Below are positions 1 through 6,425 of a stretch of DNA of 8,865 nt, piece after piece; positions within the stretch are counted from its first letter, which is position 1, and each line of letters starts with the position of its first letter. This stretch comes from an uncultured Megasphaera sp. Its GTDB lineage: Bacteria > Bacillota > Negativicutes > Veillonellales > Megasphaeraceae. Made by a program: the position numbers and the translations under genes. The stretch spans positions 1 to 8,865 of the forward strand of contig NZ_CATWFF010000085.1 of the NCBI RefSeq assembly GCF_958350005.1, given 5' to 3'. Under the pieces are notes generated by a model that searched no databases, had not been told where the DNA came from, and saw nothing but the letters and a program-made list of their open reading frames with translations.

Positions 1-22
1 GAATATATGTTCTGATTTTGTA

Positions 23-51
23 TTGACAAAACACATGTTCGCCGATATAAT
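23..51 (+). promoter_or_regulatory. Consensus sigma-A promoter of the yneA-like gene
   Basis: TTGACA at 23-28 and TATAAT at 46-51 are separated by exactly 17 bases, so both hexamers and the spacing match the housekeeping consensus. Transcription would start near 58, about 55 bases before the ATG at 113. A LexA-type box fills most of the spacer, so this very strong promoter is expected to be held off until SOS induction. Confidence 0.9.
28..41. promoter_or_regulatory. LexA (SOS) box 1 inside the promoter spacer
   Basis: The 14-mer ending ACATGTTCG matches 12 of 14 positions of the Gram-positive SOS box CGAACRNRYGTTYG; only its first two bases differ. It lies between the -35 and -10 elements, where bound LexA would block RNA polymerase. 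Confidence 0.85.
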
Positions 52-62
52 AAAACCATCAG

Positions 63-76
63 CAAACATGTGTTTG
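63..76. promoter_or_regulatory. LexA (SOS) box 2 just downstream of the start site
   Basis: CAAACATGTGTTTG matches 13 of 14 positions of CGAACRNRYGTTYG. It is centred 35 bases downstream of the centre of box 1, a little over three helical turns, so the two boxes lie on similar helix faces and could be bound together. A weaker partial match (10/14) follows at 78-91. A further match at 1-13 may belong to a divergent lexA promoter outside the window. Confidence 0.85.
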
Positions 77-112
77 TAAAACGTTTGTTTTGACTGTAAG
101 GAGCGTTTACCC

Positions 113-442
113 ATGAATATTGTAACAGCAAATAAAAAAATACTGCTTCTGTTCCTGCTGGTACTGGGAATTATCGGTACCCAGTCGGGATGGAACTATC
201 AGAAAGAATCGACGTATATTACCGTATCAGTACAGCAGGGCGATACCCTCTGGAATCTGGCTTCCTTGTCGGCAGAAACGGACAGAGACATCCGCAGTGT
301 CGTTCAGGACATCATCGAATCCAACCATCTTCAGGATAATGCCGATATCTATCCCGGCCAGGTATTGAAAATCCCCGTAGATGCGCAGCATGAAACCGCC
401 GTCCGTCAGCAGCTGGCACAGACCCACTATATGCCGGAGTAG
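113..442 (+). CDS. yneA: YneA-like SOS cell-division suppressor with LysM domain
   Basis: This is a small membrane-anchored protein of 109 residues. Residues 8-9 are KK, residues 10-22 form a hydrophobic transmembrane or signal-anchor segment, and residues 35-88 form one LysM domain (YITVSVQQGDTLWNLA at the start, PGQVLKIP at the end) facing the cell wall. Size, order and position behind LexA boxes match YneA of Bacillus, which delays septum formation during the SOS response. In Bacillota yneA is normally divergent from lexA, so lexA is expected just left of the window. The start is supported by TAAGGAG at 97-103, nine bases upstream of the ATG. It is monocistronic, with its own promoter and terminator. 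Family sequences are poorly conserved, so the name rests on domain layout plus SOS control; a generic LysM protein is the alternative. Confidence 0.85.
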   Translation: MNIVTANKKILLLFLLVLGIIGTQSGWNYQKESTYITVSVQQGDTLWNLASLSAETDRDIRSVVQDIIESNHLQDNADIYPGQVLKIPVDAQHETAVRQQLAQTHYMPE

Positions 443-531
443 GAATTCCCTGCGTATGGCTGCTGCAGCGGCAGTACGGCAGTACAGCATGGTCCATAGT
501 AAAACATGATAATACATATATAGATAAACCA

Positions 532-578
532 ACGTGCCTGCATTAGGAAATGGCTCCTTAGTGCAGGTACGTTTTTTT
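532..578 (+). terminator. Rho-independent terminator after yneA
   Basis: ACGTGCCTGCA (532-542) pairs with TGCAGGTACGT (562-572) over 11 positions with one G-U wobble, then a run of seven T (572-578). It separates the SOS gene from the methyltransferase operon. Its stem contains the GTG at 534 that is in frame with hsdM, which argues strongly against that GTG as the hsdM start. The stretch 443-531 before it holds nothing I recognise. Confidence 0.88.
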
Positions 579-626
579 GCGTTGTACAGGTATGCCATAT
601 ATTATACTCCACATCAGGCTGAACTC

Positions 627-655
627 TTGACTTCTCTTCGTAATTACTGGACAAT
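627..655 (+). promoter_or_regulatory. Candidate promoter of the hsdM-hsdS-recombinase operon
   Basis: TTGACT (627-632, 5/6 match) and GACAAT (650-655, 4/6 match) are spaced 17 bases apart, about 40 bases before the proposed hsdM start and after the yneA terminator. No operator-like repeat was seen near it. A second AT-rich -10-like stretch lies near 600-608 but lacks a well-spaced -35. Confidence 0.45.
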
Positions 656-680
656 AAGAATACATACATGTGACCCAAAC

Positions 681-686
681 AGGAGG
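681..686 (+). promoter_or_regulatory. Ribosome binding site deciding the hsdM start
   Basis: A perfect AGGAGG touches the ATG at 687 with zero spacing but stands nine bases before the in-frame TTG at 696. Normal Shine-Dalgarno spacing therefore favours the TTG, removing three residues from the ATG reading. Confidence 0.7.
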
Positions 687-695
687 ATGAACAGA

Positions 696-3314
696 TTGAA
701 TAAACAGCAGCTGGCTGCCAAGATCTGGTCTGCAGCCAATCGAATGCGTTCCAAAATTGAAGCCAATGAGTATAAAGACTATATACTGGGCTTTATCTTT
801 TATAAGTACCTGTCAGAAAAAGAAGTCCAGTATCTGAAAAAAGAAGGAAATACCGATGAAATGATTAAGGAATATGTTACGGAAGAACATCCGGATATAG
901 TGAAGTACCTGCAGAACAATCTGGGGTACTGCATTACTTATGAAAATCTCTTTTCCACCTGGATTGCCAGCAGAAATGATTTTTCCATTGATAATGTAAA
1001 GACCGCCCTGTCGGCATTTAGCCGTCTTATCAGTCCATCGCATAAAAAGGTATTTGAAAAGATTTTCCTCACTCTGGAAACAGGCCTTTCCAAGCTGGGC
1101 GATAAGGCCAGCACACAGACCAAAGCGGCGAGTGACCTTATTCACCTAATTAACGAAATCCCCATGGGTGCCAAACAGGATTATGATACGCTGGGTTTTA
1201 TTTATGAATACCTCATTTCCAATTTTGCATCCAATGCCGGGAAGAAGGCCGGTGAATTCTATACGCCTCATGAAGTATCGGCCCTCATTGCCGATATTGT
1301 GGCCCAGCACTTGAAAGACCGGGAAGAAATTACCATTTATGACCCGACCAGTGGTTCCGGATCCCTCCTTATTACCATCGGTCAGGCTGTGTCCCGCTAT
1401 ATGAAAGCGGCAGAAGGAAAAGAGTTTTCACAACGGGTAAAATACTATGCCCAGGAATTGAAGGAAAATACATTCAACCTGACCCGTATGAATCTGGTCA
1501 TGCATGATATTCCGGCCAGCAATATTATTGCCCGCAACGGCGATACGCTGGAAGAAGACTGGCCCTATTTCGATGATGACGATCCGGCAGGGACCTATGA
1601 CCCTCTGTATGTCGATGCTGTTGTGTCCAATCCTCCCTATTCGCAGGCCTGGAATCCGGATGGAAAAGAGTCTGATCCCCGCTATGCCCGCTTTGGCCTG
1701 GCGCCGAAATCGACAGCAGACTATGCGTTTTTGCTTCATGACCTTTTCCATATTCGGCCAGACGGTATTATGTGCATTGTCCTGCCTCATGGCGTCCTGT
1801 TCCGCGGCGGCTCAGAAGGAGAAATTCGGCGCAACCTTATTGAAGAAAATCACATTGACGCTATTATCGGTCTGCCAGCGAATATCTTCTACGGCACTGG
1901 GATTCCTACCATCATTATGGTACTTAAACAAAAGCGGGACAATACAGACGTTCTCATCATCGATGCATCCAAAGGCTTTGAAAAGGAAGGCAAAAACAAT
2001 CGTCTCCGTGCGTCTGACATTCGCCGTATTGCCGATACTGTAGGAGCGCGAAAGACGATTGCCAAGTACTCCCGCACCGTACCGATAGAAGAAATTCGTG
2101 CCAATGACTACAACCTCAATATTCCCCGCTATGTCGATTCGTCCGAAGCCGCCGAAAGCTATGACATCTATGCCAGCATGTACGGCGGCGTGCCGGCCAG
2201 GGAAATCGACGCCCTCCAGCCCTGGTGGGATGCCCTGCCTGGTCTGCGGGATACGTTGTTCCAGCCGAAAGAAGGACCGTATTGTACAGCAGCTGATGGG
2301 GATTTGCCGGCTCTCATTGCAGCCCATCCGGCTGTGCAAGCTTTCAAGGCTTCCGCCAAAGCGGCTTTTGCAGATTTCCCGAAATTTCTCGACAAGGAAC
2401 TGATTGTTCATCCCGAACGCGTAGATACGGCAAAAGAAGAAGGCCAGATCAGTCAGGATATCTTCCGCCGCCTCCAGTCAATTCCCCTCGTCGATGTCTA
2501 TGAAGCATATCAGCTCTTCCATGACGACTGGGTTCATATTGAAACGGATCTGGAAGCCATACAGTCTCTGTCCGGCAAAAATCCGCTGGACGCGGCGCGC
2601 ATGGTCGATCCGGTCTTTACGGTGAAGAAATCAGGCAGTCAGGAAACTGAAATACAAACCGGTTGGGAAGGACGAATTCTTCCTTTCGCTATGGTGCAGG
2701 ACAAGAAGCTGCGTGTGGCCAAAGAAGCTATGTCGGCTATAGAACAGCGTATGGAAGACATAGCCAGTATCTATGAGGAACTGCTGGAAAATCTAACCGA
2801 AGAAGAAAAGAAGGATATTACCAATGAAGCTGGCGATGCCTTTGACTGGAAAGCCCTTGGCAAAGAGGCCAAGGCCCTGCGGAAAGAGTGGAAACAGAAA
2901 CAGCCGCCAGAAGGATCGAAGGAAGCAGTCATTCTCCAGGCCGATGAACTGCAGAAAGAAGAAAAGCGGCTGAAAAAAGAAAAGAAAGTTGCCGAAGAAG
3001 CGCTCGTAGAACAGACAAAGGCGGCCATCGAATCGCTGACAGACGACGAAGTACGAGAGTTTCTGCGGGAAAAATGGATTCAGACCTTATGCCAGTCCAT
3101 CGATGCCCTGCCGGAAAAGACACTGCAAACCCTGGCAGACCGTGTAGAAGACCTGGCAAAGAAGTATGCGGTTACTTTGCCGGAACTGGATCGGGAAATT
3201 GAACAGACGGAACAGGAACTGGCCCGCATGATAGATGACCTTACAGGCGATGTGTTCGATCTGAAAGGACTGGCAGCATTCAAAAAGCTCCTCACAGGTG
3301 ATAATCATGAATAA
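696..3314 (+). CDS. hsdM: Type I restriction-modification DNA methyltransferase subunit HsdM
   Basis: N6-adenine methyltransferase subunit of a type I RM system, 872 residues from the chosen start; it transfers methyl from S-adenosylmethionine to adenine within the site chosen by HsdS. The N-terminal helical HsdM domain is followed by GEFYTP (186-191), SAM-binding motif I DPTSGSG (216-222) and catalytic motif IV NPPY (312-315), all intact. HsdM is usually about 500 residues; this one has a long extension (from about residue 500), highly charged and probably coiled-coil around 720-860. I chose TTG at 696 because AGGAGG (681-686) lies nine bases upstream; ATG at 687 abuts that site directly, and an upstream GTG at 534 lies in the yneA terminator. 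The 3' end overlaps hsdS by eight bases, implying translational coupling. Subunit identity is secure; the role of the extension is unknown. Confidence 0.95.
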   Translation: MNKQQLAAKIWSAANRMRSKIEANEYKDYILGFIFYKYLSEKEVQYLKKEGNTDEMIKEYVTEEHPDIVKYLQNNLGYCITYENLFSTWIASRNDFSIDNVKTALSAFSRLISPSHKKVFEKIFLTLETGLSKLGDKASTQTKAASDLIHLINEIPMGAKQDYDTLGFIYEYLISNFASNAGKKAGEFYTPHEVSALIADIVAQHLKDREEITIYDPTSGSGSLLITIGQAVSRYMKAAEGKEFSQRVKYYAQELKENTFNLTRMNLVMHDIPASNIIARNGDTLEEDWPYFDDDDPAGTYDPLYVDAVVSNPPYSQAWNPDGKESDPRYARFGLAPKSTADYAFLLHDLFHIRPDGIMCIVLPHGVLFRGGSEGEIRRNLIEENHIDAIIGLPANIFYGTGIPTIIMVLKQKRDNTDVLIIDASKGFEKEGKNNRLRASDIRRIADTVGARKTIAKYSRTVPIEEIRANDYNLNIPRYVDSSEAAESYDIYASMYGGVPAREIDALQPWWDALPGLRDTLFQPKEGPYCTAADGDLPALIAAHPAVQAFKASAKAAFADFPKFLDKELIVHPERVDTAKEEGQISQDIFRRLQSIPLVDVYEAYQLFHDDWVHIETDLEAIQSLSGKNPLDAARMVDPVFTVKKSGSQETEIQTGWEGRILPFAMVQDKKLRVAKEAMSAIEQRMEDIASIYEELLENLTEEEKKDITNEAGDAFDWKALGKEAKALRKEWKQKQPPEGSKEAVILQADELQKEEKRLKKEKKVAEEALVEQTKAAIESLTDDEVREFLREKWIQTLCQSIDALPEKTLQTLADRVEDLAKKYAVTLPELDREIEQTEQELARMIDDLTGDVFDLKGLAAFKKLLTGDNHE

Positions 3315-4494
3315 AAAGAGCAAAAAACCGGCTATTCGATTCAAAGGATTCACCGATGATTGGGAACAGCGTAAGCTGGGGGAAGTTGTAAAAGAAATAT
3401 CCAGAAATGATCCTTCGATAGACGCACCCATTATGATGATTACGGCGAATAATGGATTTATTGAACAGTCTGATAGGTATGCTTTTAATAATGCTGGGAA
3501 AAGTTTAAAAAAGTATATCCTTCTTAAAAGAGGCGAGCTTGCATATAATCATGGCGCATCCAAATTGCGGCCATATGGTTCATGCTTTGCACTCTCTACT
3601 GTGGAAAAAGCAAGAATACCCTTTGTTTATCACTGCTTTTCTACGATAAATCAGAATCCAGAATTTTTGTCTATAGAACTGAATGGTAAATATGTGGAAA
3701 AGCAACTTCGACGAATAGTCTCTTCCGGTGCAAGAATGGATGGACTGTTGAATATTTCTTTTGAAGAATATGTTGCAGTGTCAGTTCTTCTTCCCATTCC
3801 GAAAGAGCAAACCGCAATATCTATTTTTTTTAATACTATCGACAATCTCATCACTCTTCATCAGCGTAAGCTGGAAAAGCTCCAGATCATGAAAAAAGCA
3901 CTGTTGGAAAAAATGTTTCCTAGTAAAGGACAAACAGCTCCAGACATTCGCTTCAAGGGATTTACAGACGCTTGGGAACAGCGTAAGCTGGGGGAAGTTG
4001 TAAAAGAAATATCCAGAAATGATCCTTCGATAGACGCACCCATTATGATGATTACGGCGAATAATGGATTTATTGAACAGTCTGATAGGTATGCTTTTAA
4101 TAATGCTGGGAAAAGTTTAAAAAAGTATATCCTTCTTAAAAGAGGCGAGCTTGCATATAATCATGGCGCATCCAAATTGCGGCCATATGGTTCATGCTTT
4201 GCACTCTCTACTGTGGAAAAAGCAAGAATACCCTTTGTTTATCACTGCTTTTCTACGATAAATCAGAATCCAGAATTTTTGTCTATAGAACTGAATGGTA
4301 AATATGTGGAAAAGCAACTTCGACGAATAGTCTCTTCCGGTGCAAGAATGGATGGACTGTTGAATATTTCTTTTGAAGAATATGTTGCAGTGTCAGTTCT
4401 TCTTCCCATTCCGAAAGAGCAAACCGCAATATCTATTTTTTTTAATACTATCGACAATCTCATCACTCTTCATCAGCGTAAGTTTATTTTTTAA
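3307..4494 (+). CDS. hsdS: Type I specificity subunit HsdS with two identical target recognition domains
   Basis: Specificity subunit of 395 residues that places HsdM on a bipartite DNA site. Each half opens with the conserved RFKGFTD(D/A)WEQRKLGEV signature and ends with a helix containing TLHQRK. Residues 19-188 and 223-392 are identical, 170 residues each, joined by a 34-residue linker (LEKLQIMKKALLEKMFP, then a second RFKGFTDAW). Normal HsdS proteins carry two different TRDs and read an asymmetric site; this one should read a palindromic bipartite site. The second half stops at HQRK-FIF, lacking the distal helix present after the first half. ATG 3307 is preferred over GTG 3298 because AGGTG (3296-3300) is suitably spaced. 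The gene overlaps hsdM and lies 16 bases before the recombinase, as in switchable hsdS loci. The TRD DNA looks more AT-rich than hsdM. Confidence 0.95.
   Translation: MNKKSKKPAIRFKGFTDDWEQRKLGEVVKEISRNDPSIDAPIMMITANNGFIEQSDRYAFNNAGKSLKKYILLKRGELAYNHGASKLRPYGSCFALSTVEKARIPFVYHCFSTINQNPEFLSIELNGKYVEKQLRRIVSSGARMDGLLNISFEEYVAVSVLLPIPKEQTAISIFFNTIDNLITLHQRKLEKLQIMKKALLEKMFPSKGQTAPDIRFKGFTDAWEQRKLGEVVKEISRNDPSIDAPIMMITANNGFIEQSDRYAFNNAGKSLKKYILLKRGELAYNHGASKLRPYGSCFALSTVEKARIPFVYHCFSTINQNPEFLSIELNGKYVEKQLRRIVSSGARMDGLLNISFEEYVAVSVLLPIPKEQTAISIFFNTIDNLITLHQRKFIF
3360..3870 (+). repeat. hsdS TRD exact direct repeat, copy 1
   Basis: A 511-bp stretch from the codon boundary before W19 to K188 recurs at an offset of 612 bases. 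Comparing the copies by eye I found no difference, including an eight-T run near the 3' end. The flanks (RFKGFTD coding sequence) are similar but diverged, so the identical block ends sharply at 3359/3360. Confidence 0.97.
3367..3379 (+). repeat. 13-bp core CAGCGTAAGCTGG, start of TRD1
   Basis: This core encodes QRKLG at the start of the first TRD. The same 13 bases recur at the end of TRD1 (3862-3874) and the start of TRD2 (3979-3991), with a 9-base version at the end of TRD2 (4474-4482). Each TRD cassette is thus bracketed by the same word in direct orientation. Conservation of the QRKL helix could explain part of this, so a recombination role is inferred. Confidence 0.6.
3862..3874 (+). 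repeat. 13-bp core CAGCGTAAGCTGG, end of TRD1
   Basis: Encodes QRKLE in the helix that closes TRD1. It is identical to the core at the TRD start although here it lies in a different protein context (HQRKLEKL instead of WEQRKLGEV), which makes it a plausible short-homology crossover point. Confidence 0.6.
3979..3991 (+). repeat. 13-bp core CAGCGTAAGCTGG, start of TRD2
   Basis: Third copy of the core, part of the exact TRD repeat. Recombination between this site and the one at 3862-3874 would remove the linker; recombination with the site at 3367-3379 would delete one whole TRD unit and leave a half-length hsdS. Confidence 0.6.
4474..4482 (+). repeat. Truncated core CAGCGTAAG at the hsdS 3' end
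   Basis: Nine bases of the core, after which the sequence leaves TRD homology and reaches the stop codon at 4492-4494 within ten bases. This marks the exact point where the conserved distal helix of HsdS is lost, as expected of a recombination or deletion junction. Confidence 0.55.
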
Positions 4495-4510
4495 ATAAGG
4501 AGGCTATATC

Positions 4511-5437
4511 ATGAATGCAGACATGGGCAAAAACGAAGTATTTGTAAATTATTATGCAAAATGGATTCATGTGTACAAAGAAGGGGCCGTGCGGGACGTG
4601 ACGATGAATAAATATCGCATGACTCTTTCGTGGGTGAAAAAATTAGCCCCTGATCTGCAGATTCAGGACATGACGCGGATGGCATACCAGCAAATTCTCA
4701 ATGACTATGCTGCTGTCCATGAGAGGCAGACTACGCTGGATTTCCATCATCATTTGAAATGTGCCGTTCTGGATGCTGTAGATGACGGACTGATTGCCCG
4801 CGATCCTACGCGCAAGGCAATCATCAAAGGAAAGACGCCGCGGGAGAAAAAGAAAAAATATTTGAACCAGTTTGAACTGCATCGCTTGTTGACTCATCTT
4901 ACGCTAGGCGATTCTGTCAGTTGGGACTGGCTGATCTGGCTTATTGCCAAGAGCGGCCTTCGCTTTTCAGAGGCGCTGGCTATGACGCCCGATGATTTTG
5001 ATTTCAGCCGGCAAATGATTTCTGTAAACAAGACATGGGATTATAAAGGAAGCGGCGGATTCCTGCCTACAAAAAATCAGTCCTCTGTACGGACGATTCA
5101 GATGGACTGGCAAACCATGACACGCTTTGCAGCGTTGCTGAAAGGCCGACCCGGTCAGGAACCGTTCTTCGTCCGCGGCAGAGCTCATAATTCTACAGCT
5201 AATGCCATTTTAAGCCGACATTGCCGGCAGCTGGGTATTCCGGTTATTTCCATTCATGGACTGCGGCATACTCATGCGTCATTGCTCCTGTTTGCCGGTG
5301 TATCTATTGCCAGCGTTGCCCGCCGCCTGGGCCATGCCAGCATGACGACAACGCAGAAAACATATCTGCACGTCATTCGGGAACTGGAAAGCCGGGATAT
5401 TGATACGGTCATGCGCTTCCTGTCCAGCCTGGGGTAA
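4511..5437 (+). CDS. HsdS-associated tyrosine recombinase
   Basis: Site-specific recombinase of the phage-integrase family, 308 residues. An N-terminal SAM-like core-binding domain (about 1-110) is followed by the catalytic domain with the full set of active residues: R151 (in GLRFSEAL), K188 (in TKNQSSVRTI), H249 and R252 (in HGLRH), H275 (in LGHAS) and nucleophile Y285. It should cut and rejoin DNA through a 3'-phosphotyrosine intermediate. AAGGAGG at 4497-4503 gives a strong start seven bases before ATG, and the gene follows hsdS by 16 bases, probably on the same transcript. Recombinases of this type next to hsdS in several Bacillota invert or exchange TRD cassettes, changing methylation specificity. 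No inverted silent hsdS copy is visible within the window, so its substrate may lie outside or be lost. An ordinary island integrase is the alternative. Confidence 0.92.
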   Translation: MNADMGKNEVFVNYYAKWIHVYKEGAVRDVTMNKYRMTLSWVKKLAPDLQIQDMTRMAYQQILNDYAAVHERQTTLDFHHHLKCAVLDAVDDGLIARDPTRKAIIKGKTPREKKKKYLNQFELHRLLTHLTLGDSVSWDWLIWLIAKSGLRFSEALAMTPDDFDFSRQMISVNKTWDYKGSGGFLPTKNQSSVRTIQMDWQTMTRFAALLKGRPGQEPFFVRGRAHNSTANAILSRHCRQLGIPVISIHGLRHTHASLLLFAGVSIASVARRLGHASMTTTQKTYLHVIRELESRDIDTVMRFLSSLG

Positions 5438-5477
5438 GAGCAATACCTTTCGGTGCCTTGTATCCTGTAAATCATCA

Positions 5478-5507
5478 TTGCACATGGCAAACTGTATACG
5501 GTACAAT
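5478..5507 (+). promoter_or_regulatory. Weak candidate promoter before the fic gene
   Basis: A good -10, TACAAT (5502-5507), is preceded at 18 bases by TTGCAC (5478-5483), which matches the -35 consensus at only three positions. No convincing terminator separates the recombinase from fic, so read-through from the hsd operon is equally possible. Confidence 0.3.
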
Positions 5508-5553
5508 ACAGACAATAGATATAAGTTGAAAATTCTCAAAAGGATGATAGCGT

Positions 5554-6342
5554 ATGATGATAAAAACGGGATTTGAACAGGCCATGGAAATTGCTGTTAA
5601 GATGAAGAATCAGTTTATTTTCGATATGGCAAAAATGGAAGGGAACACGGCAACGTTCGAACAGGTAGAAACCATTGCCGAAGGCATTTCTGTCGGCGGT
5701 CTGACGGTTGGAGAAGTGGAACAGGTAGCCGGCATCACCAAAGGATGGAACCGAATGCTGGACATGGTGAAACATAAAACATTTGCCGTTACGAAAGATA
5801 CTGCATGCTATCTGAACAGGCTTATAGCGGCAAATGAAAACTATAACGGATTGGGAGGATTTCGCGTACGCGGTGTTCGTATTACCGGCACGGGGTATAT
5901 TCCCCCTCGAGCCAGTGAGCTGGACCAGTGCTGGAAAACGATGATGGAGACGTTGGAAAACTTTCCGGCAGATACACAGGCGATGTACCTGTACATGAGT
6001 ATGGCTCGAAATCAATTCTTTGGTGATGGGAATAAGCGGACTGCCCTGACCATGATGAATGGATTACTCATTGCCAATGGCTATGCACCGGTTACGGTTT
6101 CCCGCAAAGAAAACAGCGAATACCGCCGTATTTTAATCAATTATTATGAACATCCCGAAAACAATCAGGACGCGTTTTTTGCATTTTTGACGAAAAAGCA
6201 GAAAGATATTTTAACGTATTGGGGATATGAAGAAGAAATGACGAATTGGGAGGTTGCGCCTACTAAAGAGATGGATACTGACGCCAACGTTGTCCGAACG
6301 AAAAAGATTGAAAGAGAACACAGCATTGATGACGTGAAGTAA
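5554..6342 (+). CDS. Fic-fold protein with non-canonical catalytic motif
   Basis: A Fic/DOC-superfamily protein of 262 residues. Classical members transfer AMP or another nucleotide moiety to protein hydroxyls using HPFx(D/E)GN(G/K)R. Here the motif region reads QFFGDGNKR (154-162): the acidic residue, glycine, asparagine and terminal arginine are kept, but the essential histidine is glutamine. Upstream, EGN near residue 30 resembles the inhibitory-helix motif but lacks the usual Ser/Thr four residues before the Glu. GVRITGTGYIPP near 105-120 fits the Fic flap region. The start uses AGGA at 5541-5544, nine bases before ATG; a second ATG follows directly. It lies 116 bases after the recombinase on the same strand and ends at a hairpin. 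Enzymatic AMPylation is doubtful; a regulatory, binding or alternative transferase role is possible. Family assignment is good, function is open. Confidence 0.8.
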   Translation: MMIKTGFEQAMEIAVKMKNQFIFDMAKMEGNTATFEQVETIAEGISVGGLTVGEVEQVAGITKGWNRMLDMVKHKTFAVTKDTACYLNRLIAANENYNGLGGFRVRGVRITGTGYIPPRASELDQCWKTMMETLENFPADTQAMYLYMSMARNQFFGDGNKRTALTMMNGLLIANGYAPVTVSRKENSEYRRILINYYEHPENNQDAFFAFLTKKQKDILTYWGYEEEMTNWEVAPTKEMDTDANVVRTKKIEREHSIDDVK

Positions 6343-6360
6343 CCGAGTATTGCTATGCCA

Positions 6361-6404
6361 AAATGGGGACCGACAGCATATAGTATGCCTGCCAGTCCCC
6401 ATTT
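6361..6404. terminator. Hairpin between the convergent fic and abiE transcripts
   Basis: AAATGGGGAC (6361-6370) pairs perfectly with GTCCCCATTT (6395-6404), and a second stem, GCATA/TATGC (6376-6380 with 6384-6388), sits in its loop. It begins 18 bases after the fic stop. T content is modest on either strand, but the long GC-rich stem with A/T flanks suits a two-way terminator. It is a copy of the hairpin at 7421-7467. Confidence 0.7.
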
Positions 6405-6425
6405 CTATCTCGTAAAAGCTAACCG

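Larger units (their letters stand above)
3972..4482 (+). repeat. hsdS TRD exact direct repeat, copy 2
   Basis: Second copy of the 511-bp TRD block, in the same reading frame (offset 612 = 204 codons). Identity ends abruptly after CAGCGTAAG at 4482; copy 1 continues with CTGGAAAAG, whereas copy 2 runs into TTTATTTTTTAA and stops. Perfect identity implies very recent duplication, ongoing gene conversion or recombinase-driven copying. Confidence 0.97.

Noticed and set aside
469..484. Tandem 8-bp repeat CGGCAGTA x2 in a GC-rich patch after yneA
   Set aside because: Only two units and no associated structure beyond weak self-pairing; probably chance.
534..695. Longer hsdM reading frame starting at GTG 534 or ATG 687
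   Set aside because: GTG 534 is inside the yneA terminator stem and upstream of the likely promoter; ATG 687 directly abuts AGGAGG with no spacing. TTG 696 has proper spacing and the HsdM family similarity begins there.
1504..2043. Open frame of 179 codons on the plus strand inside hsdM
   Set aside because: Shadow frame within the conserved methyltransferase core, with no ribosome binding site and no recognisable protein.
1812..2411. Open frame of 199 codons on the minus strand opposite hsdM
   Set aside because: Antisense shadow of hsdM with no promoter, ribosome binding site or family resemblance.
3360..4482. CRISPR or generic tandem repeat explanation for the large repeat
   Set aside because: The repeat is in frame, coincides with TRD domain borders and has only two copies; it is an hsdS cassette duplication.
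4511..5437. An inverted silent hsdS cassette inside or beyond the recombinase
   Set aside because: I looked for the reverse complement of the 13-bp core (CCAGCTTACGCTG) and for TRD-like sequence on the minus strand and found none within the window.
5438..5475. Possible terminator between recombinase and fic
   Set aside because: Pairing between ATACCTT-like and TTGTAT-like segments is weak and no T run follows.
5536..6015. Minus-strand open frame of 159 codons opposite fic
   Set aside because: Shadow of the fic gene; the protein shows no domain and has no ribosome binding site.
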